A DNA stretch of 64,000 nucleotides from Bacteroidota bacterium (GTDB taxonomy: Bacteria > Bacteroidota > Bacteroidia > Bacteroidales > Prolixibacteraceae): positions 1-64,000 of the forward strand of contig JAEYNZ010000023.1 in assembly GCA_023412195.1 (NCBI GenBank), read 5' to 3'. How positions within the stretch are numbered: position 1 is the stretch's first letter; every line of letters begins with the position of its first letter. Both the position numbers and the translations under genes were made by a program. Below, piece by piece: positions 50,057 to 59,501 of this stretch. The notes beneath the pieces were generated by a model that was not told the origin of the DNA, searched no databases, and saw only the letters and a program-made list of their open reading frames with translations.

Positions 50057-51145
50057 TCATACCAGCATTTCTGAAGTATTTTCTACAAGTTTAGGTAATT
50101 CGAAGTAAAAATTCGAACCTTCTTTCCTTTTACTCGTCATTCCAATAATACCCTTATGCTCGAGCACGATCTTTTTTGCAATTGCAAGTCCCAGACCTGT
50201 GCTTGTTTCTCCGGCAGTGGGCTTGGTACTCGTTTTTTGAAAATACCCGAATAATCCTGCCTGCTCTTCTTTCTTAATACCTTCCCCTGTGTCGATGACT
50301 TCAGTTTTAACCGTATCGTCTGCTGTATTCGATACCTTTACGAAAATTTCACTTTCAGGATATGAATACTTGATCGCGTTGGTGAACAGGTTGTTCAAAA
50401 CCTCGCTTAAATAGTGCTCATCGAATGGAATAAGAATTGATTTGGCATCGGATTCAAACCGGAAGGTAATTTTCTTTTTGTCAGCCAGCATCTGATTGAT
50501 TGCTATATATTTTTTTATAAAAGGGATATAATCCTGAACCTTAAGTGATATCTCAATGCTTCCTGATTCTATTTTTGACATATCCAGCAGTTTTTCGAGC
50601 AATATCAGTGTGTTACTGCTGGTTTCCCTGATGTATTCAACAATTTTTCCTGCATTTGTATCCATTTTATAAAATCTATTGGAAAGCAGTAAATCAGAGA
50701 AAGAAAAGATAATGCTTATGGGATTTCTTAAGTCATGGGCAGCTATCCCTATTAATTTATTTTTTTCTTCATTCAGATGTTCAAGTTCTTTGTTGGTTTC
50801 AACAAGCATTCTATGTTTCTGATTCAGATGGAAAGCCAGTTTGCCAACTATTGCAAAGACGATAAATCTAAGGAATGCATTCCAGTAAGGAATAAGTGGA
50901 TAAGTGTATACTTCCAGAAAATATTCTGCAATAAACCAGACAACTGATGATAACAGGGCATTCATAATAATTACCCCGGAACTTGAATTATCCTGGATGG
51001 CAATAAATAATATAGGGATTAAATAGAAGATGAAAAAAGACATTTCAACACCGGAAATATAATCCAGAACACCTATCAGTAAAATAAGAAGGAAAGTAAC
51101 CAGTAAGGCAACAATCTTGTTTTTTATTTGAATTTTCGAGATCAT
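50057..51145 (-). CDS. Membrane sensor histidine kinase (orphan)
   Basis: A 362-residue sensor kinase. Five or six membrane helices cover about 10-120, with little periplasmic sequence. Then come HisKA (KNKLIGIAAHDLRNPISIIFSF, phospho-acceptor His) and HATPase_c with the N box (NNLFTNAIKYSYP), G1 box (DTGEGIKKEE), F box and G2 box (STGLGLAIAKKI). The integral-membrane sensing part suggests a signal within the membrane. No response regulator is adjacent. It precedes the HMA-AraC gene by 44 bases, so the two may be co-transcribed, but a functional link is uncertain. Confidence 0.92.
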   Translation of the reverse strand: MISKIQIKNKIVALLVTFLLILLIGVLDYISGVEMSFFIFYLIPILFIAIQDNSSSGVIIMNALLSSVVWFIAEYFLEVYTYPLIPYWNAFLRFIVFAIVGKLAFHLNQKHRMLVETNKELEHLNEEKNKLIGIAAHDLRNPISIIFSFSDLLLSNRFYKMDTNAGKIVEYIRETSSNTLILLEKLLDMSKIESGSIEISLKVQDYIPFIKKYIAINQMLADKKKITFRFESDAKSILIPFDEHYLSEVLNNLFTNAIKYSYPESEIFVKVSNTADDTVKTEVIDTGEGIKKEEQAGLFGYFQKTSTKPTAGETSTGLGLAIAKKIVLEHKGIIGMTSKRKEGSNFYFELPKLVENTSEMLV

Positions 51146-51272
51146 AGATGAGAAATTAACCGGATACTATTGTACAGGAGGGGTTGTATAAATTCCTTAT
51201 AAATTATTCCCTCCCTTATACCATGGCAGTTGAATAACGGATTAATGATTTAAATTGTTTTGCTGAAAGCTT

Positions 51273-52133
51273 TCAGGCAAATATTTCCTTTAATGTGCTT
51301 TCGATATCAGGATACTGAAACCGGAAGCCAGTATTGGTAAGGGCTTCAGGGATTACTCCCGGACTTTCAGTAAGCATTACCACAGCCTGACCATAAACCA
51401 TTCTCAGTCCAAATGCTGGGACAGGAACAACCGCCGGACGGTTCAGCCGATTACTCATGGCTTGTGTAAATTCACTGTTTGTAATTTGCTGAGGCGCCGC
51501 AAGATTAAAGACTCCGCTCATATCCGGATTTTCCACTGCCTGCAGGTAGGCATTGACCACATCGCGTTCATGTATGAAAGGAAAAGGCTGTTCTCCGCTG
51601 CCTATTTTCCCACCCACCCCTGCTTTAAAAGGCAGCTTCATTTTCCGGATTGTAGCTGAATCTCTCCCAAGTACAACTGCAGTACGAAAAATTATAAGAC
51701 GAACTTGTTCCGGGAGCTCTTTCCATGCTGCTTCCCAATCTTTTGAAAGGCTGCCAAGGAATCCGGTATTAAAATCGCGGCTTTTTTCTGTATGAGATTT
51801 GCCATTGGCATATATGCTGATTCCTGAAGCAGATATAACTTTTAGGGGGCGGTTTGCCTCCGGAAGATGTTTAATGGCAGCAGCAAGATTTCCGGATGTT
51901 GTGACACGGCTGGCATATATTTCTTTTTTAGTTTTTTCAGTCCAGCGTTTCAGAATAGGAGCCCCTGCCAGATGAATAACCACATCGGCTTTTTCCAATG
52001 CTTCGGCAAGGTCCTGAACAGGCCCATACAGTAGTTTCCGGCTGATTCCTTCGAAATGATGGCCATTTTTAATCAACTCATTTGCGATAATACCTCCCAG
52101 GTATCCTGAAGAGCCGGTCATATTTACCCTCAT
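51273..52133 (-). CDS. TIGR01777/YfcH-type NAD-dependent epimerase family protein
   Basis: A 286-residue SDR-like protein. The Rossmann N-terminus is MTGSSGYLGGIIANEL, followed by VVIHLAGAPILKRWTEKTKKEI, the SASGISIYANG segment where the catalytic Tyr of the family lies, and a C-terminal DUF1731-like stretch (PAVVPVPAFGLRMVYGQ and FRFQYPDIESTLKEI). This family is widespread and its reaction is not established; members have been linked to cell division and to sugar-nucleotide chemistry without firm proof. Single-gene unit. Confidence 0.9.
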   Translation of the reverse strand: MRVNMTGSSGYLGGIIANELIKNGHHFEGISRKLLYGPVQDLAEALEKADVVIHLAGAPILKRWTEKTKKEIYASRVTTSGNLAAAIKHLPEANRPLKVISASGISIYANGKSHTEKSRDFNTGFLGSLSKDWEAAWKELPEQVRLIIFRTAVVLGRDSATIRKMKLPFKAGVGGKIGSGEQPFPFIHERDVVNAYLQAVENPDMSGVFNLAAPQQITNSEFTQAMSNRLNRPAVVPVPAFGLRMVYGQAVVMLTESPGVIPEALTNTGFRFQYPDIESTLKEIFA

Positions 52134-52360
52134 AACAGCAGTTTTATTTAAAGGTAGTTAATTCTGCAGAATGGAGGTACATGAATAATCCAGAAAGTTT
52201 AAAGTTTTTGTGCAGGTAATTAATAGTTTTGATTCTTATTATTGATGGAAATATTATTTTAAGAGGATATTACTTTTCAGTCATTATCATGTCAATGATG
52301 TATTTTTATCATTAGCCGAAGAAGTGTTTTTGTACATTTACATGCTAAAATCAGATTTAA

Positions 52361-54166
52361 ATGACAGGTAATGTAATTAAATGGTGGCAAAAAAACTCCA
52401 GGCGCTGGTTACACCAGCTCATATTGTGGAGGATAAAGCGTGTGCCTGAATTGCATTTTCTATATCTGTTGAGTTTAATCGTAGGTATCTTCAGCGGACT
52501 TGCCGCACTTATATTAAAGCATCTGATCCATTTTGTAGCTGGAAGGTTAACAAGCTGGGTGGAAGTAGACTCAATCAGCTGGCTCTATCTTGTGTATCCG
52601 CTCATAGGTATACTGCTGACAGTCCTGTTTCTGCGGTATATTATTAAAGACGATATAAGTCACGGGGTTTCAAAGATCCTGTATTCTATTTCGCGACAGA
52701 GTAGTCGTTTAAAATCGCACAATACCTGGTCGTCGATGGTAGGGAGTTCATTAACTATAGGGTTTGGCGGTTCAGTGGGAGCAGAAGCCCCAATAGTGTT
52801 AACGGGTGCTGCAATAGGTTCAAACCTTGCACAGTTATTCAGGCTCAAGTATAAATATGTTACCCTTATGGTGGGGTGTGGTGCAGCCGGTGCCATTGCA
52901 GGGATTTTTAATGCTCCTATAGCCGGCATCATTTTTACCCTTGAAGTTCTGATGCTCGATTTAACCATGGCATACCTGATCCCACTGCTGATCGCTGCCG
53001 TATCGGCTACAACACTGACCTATTTTTTCATGGGTGAAGATGTTATGCTGACTTTTACACAGGTACAACCTTTTGCTATAAATAATATCTGGTTTTATAT
53101 CCTGTTGGGAGTATTCACAGGATTGTCCGCCCTATACTTTACCCGCATGACCATGTACCTTGAAGTAAAATTTAAAATGATTACTTCATTAAGCATGAGG
53201 GTATTGACAGGAGGTTTAATAATCGGGGTACTGGTATTTATATTCCCTCCGTTATGGGGAGAGGGTTATCGTGAGATAGGCCTTATTTTCAACGGGCAAG
53301 GTACAGACCTTTTGAATAATTCATTGTTTTTTGGCTGGAAATTTTCCGAAAATATGGTGCTGCTGTTTCTGTTGGGTGTTCTGATATTTAAAGTTATAGC
53401 AATGGTGGCAACAACCGGTGCCGGAGGCATAGGTGGTATTTTTGCTCCCACACTTTTTATGGGAACTGTAGCAGGTTATTTCTTTGCCAGTTTAGTAAAT
53501 CATATGGGTAATTTTCAATTGCCTGCAAACAACTTTGCGCTTGCAGGCATGGCCGGAATGATGGCAGCAGTGATGCATGCCCCTCTTACAGCAATATTTC
53601 TTACAGTAGAGCTTACTAGAGGATACGAGATGTTTATACCACTGATCATTACTGCTACCACTGCATACGTGACCATTATGGGTTTCGAACCCCATTCTGT
53701 TTATACCAAGCGGCTGGCACTGGCCGGTGATTTGCTGACTCATCATAAGGACAAAACAGCCCTTCGAATGATGAATGTGAGAAAACTGATCGAGACAGAT
53801 TTTGAGGTTATTTCACCTAAAGCTTCTCTTCGCGATCTGGTAAAGGCTGTGTCAGTATCTCACCGAAATTTATATCCTGTAGTTAATGAAAGGGGACTTT
53901 TACTGGGCATGGTTAAACTTTCAGATGTCAGGACAATGATCTTTGATCAGGATCTGTATGATAAAGTATTTGTAAAGGACCTGATGTACTTCCCCCAGTT
54001 TTATATTTCTCCTGACGATACTATGGAAACCGTAGTTAAAAAATTTGAATCCTCCGGCAGGTATAATCTGGCAGTGATTGATAAGGGAAAGTATCTGGGA
54101 TTTATATCAAGGGCCTCAGCATTTTCCAAGTATAGGAAAACAGTAGAAGACTTTTCTCACGATTAA
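52361..54166 (+). CDS. ClC-family chloride channel or transporter with two CBS domains
   Basis: A 601-residue membrane protein. Membrane helices cover about 35-450. The gating glutamate motif reads GSVGAEAPIVLTGAAIGSN (Glu142; GREGP in E. coli ClC), and GTVAGYFFASLVNH and AGMAGMMAAVMHAPLTAIFLTVELT are further family segments. The GSGIP anion-binding segment near the N-terminus is not obvious: the corresponding loop reads ISHGVSKIL. The cytoplasmic CBS pair covers about 465-590 (VISPKASLRDLVKAV and ISPDDTMETVVKKFE). Whether it is a channel or a Cl-/H+ exchanger cannot be told by eye. Neighbours are unrelated. Confidence 0.92.
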   Translation: MTGNVIKWWQKNSRRWLHQLILWRIKRVPELHFLYLLSLIVGIFSGLAALILKHLIHFVAGRLTSWVEVDSISWLYLVYPLIGILLTVLFLRYIIKDDISHGVSKILYSISRQSSRLKSHNTWSSMVGSSLTIGFGGSVGAEAPIVLTGAAIGSNLAQLFRLKYKYVTLMVGCGAAGAIAGIFNAPIAGIIFTLEVLMLDLTMAYLIPLLIAAVSATTLTYFFMGEDVMLTFTQVQPFAINNIWFYILLGVFTGLSALYFTRMTMYLEVKFKMITSLSMRVLTGGLIIGVLVFIFPPLWGEGYREIGLIFNGQGTDLLNNSLFFGWKFSENMVLLFLLGVLIFKVIAMVATTGAGGIGGIFAPTLFMGTVAGYFFASLVNHMGNFQLPANNFALAGMAGMMAAVMHAPLTAIFLTVELTRGYEMFIPLIITATTAYVTIMGFEPHSVYTKRLALAGDLLTHHKDKTALRMMNVRKLIETDFEVISPKASLRDLVKAVSVSHRNLYPVVNERGLLLGMVKLSDVRTMIFDQDLYDKVFVKDLMYFPQFYISPDDTMETVVKKFESSGRYNLAVIDKGKYLGFISRASAFSKYRKTVEDFSHD

Positions 54167-54370
54167 GTTTGATCCTGATATTTTGCTTTAAGAGTCAGCC
54201 TCGTTTTTCAGGATTTTCTATAAGAATAAAGTTTGAAATGCAGGTTTACAACTGGTGGTAAGATTTTTGTTTTTATTGCAGGTAAGACTCAGGAATTAGT
54301 AACACCTACTGTAAAGGATTTTCATGAGCAGTTTATTTGTATTTTGTACATCAAATTAACAGGGACATCA

Positions 54371-55366
54371 ATGGCAACTTCTCGTCGTGCATTTATAGCC
54401 AAAACCACTCTTGGAATTACAGGTCTTGGATTGGCAAACTATTCTAGGGCTGAAATAATTTCAGGCAAAGCAGAATTTCCGCTTGTTCTTTCCACATGGC
54501 GCCATGGCATTCAGGCAAATGAGGCAGCATGGGAGATCTTATCCGGGGGCGGATATGCCCTAGACGCCGTTGAAGCAGGAGTACGTGTAACTGAAGCCGA
54601 CCCGGATGTCATAACTGTAGGTTATGGCGGAATACCCGATGCAAGTGGGAAAGTTACTCTGGATGCGTGCATTATGGATGAAAAAGGTAATGCTGGCAGT
54701 GTCGCATACCTTGAATGTATAAAACATCCCATTTCAGTTGCCAGGCTTGTAATGGAAAAAACTCCCCATGTAATGCTAAGCGGCAGCGGGGCACAGAAGT
54801 TCGCCCTGGAAAACGGGTTTAAAAAAGAAAAATTGCTGACCAAAGATATGCGTGCACGATGGAAAAACTGGAAGAAGGAAGAACGTGAATTCAGCACTAA
54901 AATAAATATCGAAAACCAGCTGGAAGAGAACCACGATACCGTCAGCATGCTTGCCATTGACAAGGCAGGACGGTTATGCGGGGCTTGTACCACCAGCGGA
55001 ATGGCTTTTAAAATGCATGGAAGGGTAGGAGACTCTCCCATTATTGGTGCAGGATTATTTGTAGACGGGGAAGTGGGAGGTGCTGCTGCTACCGGGTCAG
55101 GGGAGCTGGTTATGAAAACCCTTGGCTCTTTTCTGGTTGTTGAATTCATGCGAAATGGAATGTCGCCCGAGGAAGCATGTAATGCAGCTATCCAGCGGAT
55201 TACAAAGAAAATTTCTGATTATCATGAGCATCAGATTGGATTTATTGCTGTCAGCACTTCAGGTATTGTTGGTGCTGCAAGCCTTCAACCTGGATTTGAT
55301 TACGCTATAAAAACACCGTCCATTTCTGAACTGAAGCAAGCCGGTTCATGGTTTAAAAAGCTGTAG
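54371..55366 (+). CDS. N4-(beta-N-acetylglucosaminyl)-L-asparaginase/isoaspartyl peptidase family, Tat-exported
   Basis: A 331-residue Ntn hydrolase. I start it at 54371 (MATSRRAFIAKTTLGITGLG), which gives a textbook twin-arginine signal; 46 in-frame codons upstream look non-coding. The self-cleavage site is ENHDTVSMLAID, with Thr the nucleophile freed after autoproteolysis. Substrate-side segments are GGIPDASGKVTLDACIMDEKG and GRVGDSPIIGAGLFVDGEVGGAAATGSGE. Family members remove N-linked glycans from asparagine or cut isoaspartyl bonds. In the periplasm it probably helps degrade glycoprotein-derived glycoasparagine, which would fit with the fucosidase, but they are not linked. Confidence 0.92.
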   Translation: MATSRRAFIAKTTLGITGLGLANYSRAEIISGKAEFPLVLSTWRHGIQANEAAWEILSGGGYALDAVEAGVRVTEADPDVITVGYGGIPDASGKVTLDACIMDEKGNAGSVAYLECIKHPISVARLVMEKTPHVMLSGSGAQKFALENGFKKEKLLTKDMRARWKNWKKEEREFSTKINIENQLEENHDTVSMLAIDKAGRLCGACTTSGMAFKMHGRVGDSPIIGAGLFVDGEVGGAAATGSGELVMKTLGSFLVVEFMRNGMSPEEACNAAIQRITKKISDYHEHQIGFIAVSTSGIVGAASLQPGFDYAIKTPSISELKQAGSWFKKL

Positions 55367-55396
55367 CAGAATTAAATTGCATCGATTGTATGCAAA

Positions 55397-55430
55397 AAAA
55401 GCTGCCCTATATGAGCAGCTTTTGTTTTTG
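55397..55430 (+). terminator. Terminator after the asparaginase-family gene (bidirectional)
   Basis: AAAAGCTGC (55397-55405), loop, GCAGCTTTT (55415-55423), T-rich tail TGTTTTTG. The upstream A-run makes a T-run on the minus strand, so it may also end the convergent kinase-like gene. Confidence 0.75.
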
Positions 55431-55490
55431 TAAGGTGAGATTCAGGATTTATAAAAATAATTCAATACGACTGCAAAATTAAGGTTTTAT

Positions 55491-56213
55491 CTAATAATCC
55501 TCATACTGGGAAATGATTTTCTTATTCTTAAGAATGTTGACTGTGGCATCAATAATTTCATCATCATGCAGTGATGCATAATTGAAAATTACATCAAAAT
55601 CGTCGTTGTTTGCCTTGCGTCCTATGATCTTTTCTATGAAGGTATCGCGCTTTGAATCCATCTCCTTTACATATTGTACCGCTTCAGCCTGGGTAAAATC
55701 GCGTAGCTGCATAATACGGTTTATACGCCATTCCATCGGGGCTTCAAGCCTTACATTGAGCTTATTCGGCACTTCTCTTAAAATCACTCCTGCTGAACGG
55801 CCAACAATGATTGCACGCCCTTTACAAGCCAGTTTACAAATAACACCTTTAAAGACATTGATCATCACCTCATCCGAAATGTCATATATCGTTTCATTTG
55901 AAAATGCTTTGGCTACCTGCCCAAGCATTTTTATTGCAACATCAGTATCATCATAATTGCCGTTTCTTACTTCATCAATCATATTATTGACAACTTCCTC
56001 AAATATATCCTTGTCAACCCAACGCCATTCCGCATCGGTTTTAGTATCCGACATATAACTGTAGCCGGTGAGGATCTTCGATAGTTTAATAGCGATCCTT
56101 TGGGCCGAACATCCAGCCTGCCTCGATATGGTTACAACCGGTCCAGGAAAATCACCTGTCTCAAGATTAGGACTGGTGATCATTTTCATAAAACTATTTA
56201 TAAACTTTTCCAT
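55491..56213 (-). CDS. Cytidylate-kinase-like family protein (PF13189)
   Basis: A 240-residue protein. The family signature VTISRQAGCSAQRIAIKLSK (27-46) is the place where related proteins have SRQYGSGG; here the glycine-rich part reads GCSA. Other matches are CKGRAIIVGRSAGVIL, PMEWRINRIM, and the C-terminal FDVIFNYASL. Members look like nucleotide kinases, but the reaction is unknown, and the altered loop adds doubt about phosphate binding. It is not next to nucleotide metabolism genes. Confidence 0.85.
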   Translation of the reverse strand: MEKFINSFMKMITSPNLETGDFPGPVVTISRQAGCSAQRIAIKLSKILTGYSYMSDTKTDAEWRWVDKDIFEEVVNNMIDEVRNGNYDDTDVAIKMLGQVAKAFSNETIYDISDEVMINVFKGVICKLACKGRAIIVGRSAGVILREVPNKLNVRLEAPMEWRINRIMQLRDFTQAEAVQYVKEMDSKRDTFIEKIIGRKANNDDFDVIFNYASLHDDEIIDATVNILKNKKIISQYEDY

Positions 56214-56638
56214 ATACTGGTTTTAATTGATTGCCTTCGTAATTTTAGGCATTCGAATTTACAATCAAATCTTATAGATCAAACAATTTATGTTGTATAA
56301 TAGGTTATCATCAACCTGATTTAATATAACAACAATCGGTTTATCCGGTATCTATATGATTAACAGGATCGATCAAAAAATTATAACTGTAATTGCTTCC
56401 TCCGTCATGTATGGCGAAGTTTTCACTGGACCGGTGCTCAGGGTAGATAGCTATTTCAAAGTGGCTGGAGGGATAACTATAACGGCAACTATAATCTTGT
56501 TTCCAACAATACTTATAACGTTCAGAGTAAATTTATATAGAACTTAATAAAGCCTGCAGAAGTAATAAGTGTCCTGCAGATACTGGAGGGCTGCACAGAA
56601 AGCGACATGAAAAGAAAGATATCTCTACTGAAGCAAGT
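56214..56638. other. Noncoding region upstream of the kinase-like gene
   Basis: 425 bases with no convincing gene. A 63-codon frame (56356-56547) has no family features and a shifted frame at about 56448-56537 reads like a fragment of a periplasmic protein (GWRDNYNGNYNLV) but stays open only 29 codons. No repeat of the families seen elsewhere is present. Confidence 0.5.
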
Positions 56639-57139
56639 TTATTCAGGCCTTACCACATCATGCATCCTGGCCCTGTATATCAAGGTTGTATAAGGCGGCA
56701 CATTAGGGCCTCCATTCTTGCCGTAGGCACGGTCAGATGGTATATACATTTCTATTTCTGCACCTTTGTTAAGGTAACTCAATGCATCAATAAACCCTGT
56801 CACACTGTGCTGCGGCTTGTATAGGCATTTCCAGATGCCTTTAGGCGGGTGCAACTCGTTTGAATCTTCAATCTTTTTGCCCGAGGGTATAAAACCTACA
56901 AATGAAACATACAGCGTATCTCCGGCCTTTGGATAGATCCCTTCGCCTGTTCTCAGGACATGATAATATACTGAAAGATGAGTGGTGTCAATGTCCACTC
57001 CTTTTGATTCCAGATCTGCCAGCATAACATCCAGTTCTTCCATCTCCTTTTCCCATGTTCTTTCATCTCCTTCCTTTTCACATGAAAAGGCTGTAAAAAA
57101 TAAAACTGCGGCGAAAAGTACTACGATTGATTTGCTCAT
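56639..57139 (-). CDS. FKBP-type peptidyl-prolyl isomerase lipoprotein
   Basis: A 166-residue protein with a lipobox (FTAFSC, Cys20), so it is an envelope lipoprotein. The FKBP domain covers about 60-163: GEGIYPKAGDTLYVSFVGFIPSG, VTGFIDALSYLNKGAEIEMYIPSDRAYG, PPYTTLIYRARM. The Tyr of DRAYG is conserved. The usual VFDS segment reads KIEDS and the IPGW segment reads VTGF, so the hydrophobic pocket is partly altered and activity may be weak. It probably helps folding of periplasmic proteins. Confidence 0.88.
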   Translation of the reverse strand: MSKSIVVLFAAVLFFTAFSCEKEGDERTWEKEMEELDVMLADLESKGVDIDTTHLSVYYHVLRTGEGIYPKAGDTLYVSFVGFIPSGKKIEDSNELHPPKGIWKCLYKPQHSVTGFIDALSYLNKGAEIEMYIPSDRAYGKNGGPNVPPYTTLIYRARMHDVVRPE

Positions 57140-57308
57140 TTTCAGAATGAATTTTAGTGTCCATGTTCAGGGATGAAAGTTACAGTTTTCTGTTCAAACT
57201 GCAATTGCTTAAAACTTCTCTCCTTGTAAAATCAGCAAACCACTGATATGAATAAGGAACCTTTGGCTGATTTTATTGTTAGAATTTTTATATAAATCTT
57301 TGTAAAAC

Positions 57309-59321
57309 ATGAAACAACATACCAATGCACTTGTAGATTCTTCTTCACCTTATCTTTTGCAGCATGCCCACAATCCGGTCAACTGGCAGCCCTGGGACGA
57401 TAGCCTTGTAAAATCTGGGAATACTCAAGGTAAACTGCTGTTGGTAAGTATAGGTTATGCTGCCTGTCACTGGTGTCATGTCATGGAACATGAAAGCTTC
57501 GAAGATGAGGAAGTTGCTGCGGTTATGAATGAAAACTTCATATGCATCAAGGTTGACAGGGAGGAACGCCCGGATGTGGATCACTATTATATGACTGCTG
57601 TCCACCTGATGGGGCTGCATGGAGGATGGCCTTTAAACATCATTGCCTTGCCCGACGGACGTCCTATGTGGGGCGGAACATACTTCCCCAAAAAAACATG
57701 GATGAACAACATAAAAGCTGTAGCTGATTTCTGGAAGGAGAATCCTGAAAAATCGGCACAGTATGCCCAAAGCCTGCAGGAAGGTATATCGCAAACTTCC
57801 CATCCAGTTATCCCTGAAAATTCTCCCAGTCTCGATAAAAAGATCATTCAGCAAAGTGTAAACAGCTGGAAGAAGCGATTCGATATGGAAAACGGGGGAA
57901 GGCAGGGACAACCAAAATTCCCCATGCCCGTTAACCTCGATTTTTTACTTTACTACGCTTCGGCAGAGAAAGATAATCATGTACTCAACTATGTAAAACT
58001 TACCCTTCAGAAAATGGCCAGAGGGGGTATTTACGACCAGGCAGGGGGAGGGTTTGCACGGTATTCGGTCGATGATATCTGGAAGGTGCCCCATTTCGAG
58101 AAAATGCTCTACGATAATGCACAGCTTATAAGCATCTATTCCAAGGGATATCAGAAGTTCAGAGAAGAAGAGTTTAAAACTGTAGTTCATGAAACTGCAC
58201 AGTTTTGTGAAAGGGAACTTTCTGATGATGCAGGCGCGTTTTATTCTTCTTTGGATGCCGACAGCGAAGGGGTGGAGGGCAAATTCTATGTGTGGAGGCA
58301 GCAGGAACTTAAAGAACTTCTTCAGGATGATTATACCCTGTTTTCTCAGTATTTCAATGTCAGTTCAAAAGGTCTTTGGGAAGATGGCAACTATATCCTG
58401 TTGCGCGATCTGTCTGACGACAGCTTTGGCGGAAGGAATGGTTTAACAGAAGAAGAATTACAGCAAAAAATCAGGAAATGGAAAGAACTTTTAATGCATG
58501 AGCGAAGTAAAAGGGTAAGGCCGGGACTGGATGATAAAACCATTGCATCATGGAACGGATTGATGATCCAGGGCCTGACTGATGCATATAAGGCATTCGG
58601 CGATAAATATTTCAGTGATCTTGCCATACGAACTGGTAATTTTATAAAACAGTATATGGCAGCACCGGAAAACCGGATTTATCATCTGTGGAAGGGGGGA
58701 ATTGCTACGGTGAAGGGTTTTCTTGAAGACTACGCTCTTGTGATCCAGGCATATATTTCGCTTTTTGAAATTACTGGTTCGAAAGAATGGCTGCAGGAAG
58801 CCAGGCAACTGCTGGACCATACGCTGACTCATTTCAGGGATGAGGCTTCCGGGCTTTTCTACTTTTCTGAAATCAATGCAGATCAGGCGCTCAGCAACCA
58901 TTTTCAAAATGAGGACAATGTTATTCCTGCAGCCAATTCTGTAATGGCCAACAACCTCCACCGGATGGGTTTAATATTTAATGACAGATCCCTTTCATTC
59001 AAGGCTGAACAGATGTTGCAGTACGTAACTGCTCATTTTTCCCAATATCCTCATGCCTTCGCTAATTGGGGTAATCTGATGCTTAAACATACTGGTGATT
59101 ATTTTGAAGTGGCCATTCTTGGCAAAGATGCACGGCAAAAATTCATGGAGATGCAACAGCATTACCTGCCAAATGTGTTATGGGCTTTTTCTGAAAATGA
59201 CAGTAAAGTACCATTACTCAGTCAAAGATATGTAGACGGGAAATCGCTTGTATATGTATGCCGCGAAGGTGCATGTCAGCTTCCTGTGGAGGACACTGCA
59301 GAGGCTCTGAAGCTGTTGTAA
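57309..59321 (+). CDS. Thioredoxin-domain protein of the DUF255/YyaL (SPATA20-like) family
   Basis: A 670-residue protein. The N-terminal thioredoxin-like domain (1-170) has the DUF255 pattern SSPYLLQHAHNPVNWQPW, YAACHWCHVMEHESFED with CHWC, IKVDREERPDVDHYY and GGWPLNIIALPDGRPMWGGTYFP. Residues 180-670 form the alpha/alpha-toroid seen in glycosidase-like families, including GQPKFPMPVNLDFLL and the SWNGLMIQGLTDAYKAFGD motif. The function is unknown; members are very widespread. No signal peptide. Unusually good conservation of the CHWC motif argues for a redox role, which is inference. Confidence 0.93.
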   Translation: MKQHTNALVDSSSPYLLQHAHNPVNWQPWDDSLVKSGNTQGKLLLVSIGYAACHWCHVMEHESFEDEEVAAVMNENFICIKVDREERPDVDHYYMTAVHLMGLHGGWPLNIIALPDGRPMWGGTYFPKKTWMNNIKAVADFWKENPEKSAQYAQSLQEGISQTSHPVIPENSPSLDKKIIQQSVNSWKKRFDMENGGRQGQPKFPMPVNLDFLLYYASAEKDNHVLNYVKLTLQKMARGGIYDQAGGGFARYSVDDIWKVPHFEKMLYDNAQLISIYSKGYQKFREEEFKTVVHETAQFCERELSDDAGAFYSSLDADSEGVEGKFYVWRQQELKELLQDDYTLFSQYFNVSSKGLWEDGNYILLRDLSDDSFGGRNGLTEEELQQKIRKWKELLMHERSKRVRPGLDDKTIASWNGLMIQGLTDAYKAFGDKYFSDLAIRTGNFIKQYMAAPENRIYHLWKGGIATVKGFLEDYALVIQAYISLFEITGSKEWLQEARQLLDHTLTHFRDEASGLFYFSEINADQALSNHFQNEDNVIPAANSVMANNLHRMGLIFNDRSLSFKAEQMLQYVTAHFSQYPHAFANWGNLMLKHTGDYFEVAILGKDARQKFMEMQQHYLPNVLWAFSENDSKVPLLSQRYVDGKSLVYVCREGACQLPVEDTAEALKLL

Positions 59322-59324
59322 AGG

Positions 59325-59364
59325 TTTTAAAAAATAAATAATCCCGGCGCGTCTACCGGGATTA
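59325..59364 (-). terminator. Terminator of the S9A oligopeptidase gene
   Basis: On the minus strand TAATCCCGG (59356-59364) pairs with CCGGGATTA (59339-59347) around a short loop, followed by TTTATTTTTTAAAA. It is between the convergent DUF255 and peptidase genes. Confidence 0.7.
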
Positions 59365-59501
59365 CTCAATAACCTTCAAAAATTGCGTCTTGTTCTGGTT
59401 TTATATTCCGGGCTTGTAATGAAACAAACTTAGATAATTCCCGCGGAATCCTATGCAACTAAAGACTGATTCGAAAGGTTAAAAAAGCTGATATTTTTGC
59501 T

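Noticed and set aside
54233..54370. Upstream start for the asparaginase-family gene
   Set aside because: It would place 46 unrelated residues before a clear twin-arginine signal.
56356..56547. 63-codon frame in the spacer upstream of the kinase-like gene
   Set aside because: No motif or credible ribosome binding site; not enough evidence for a gene.
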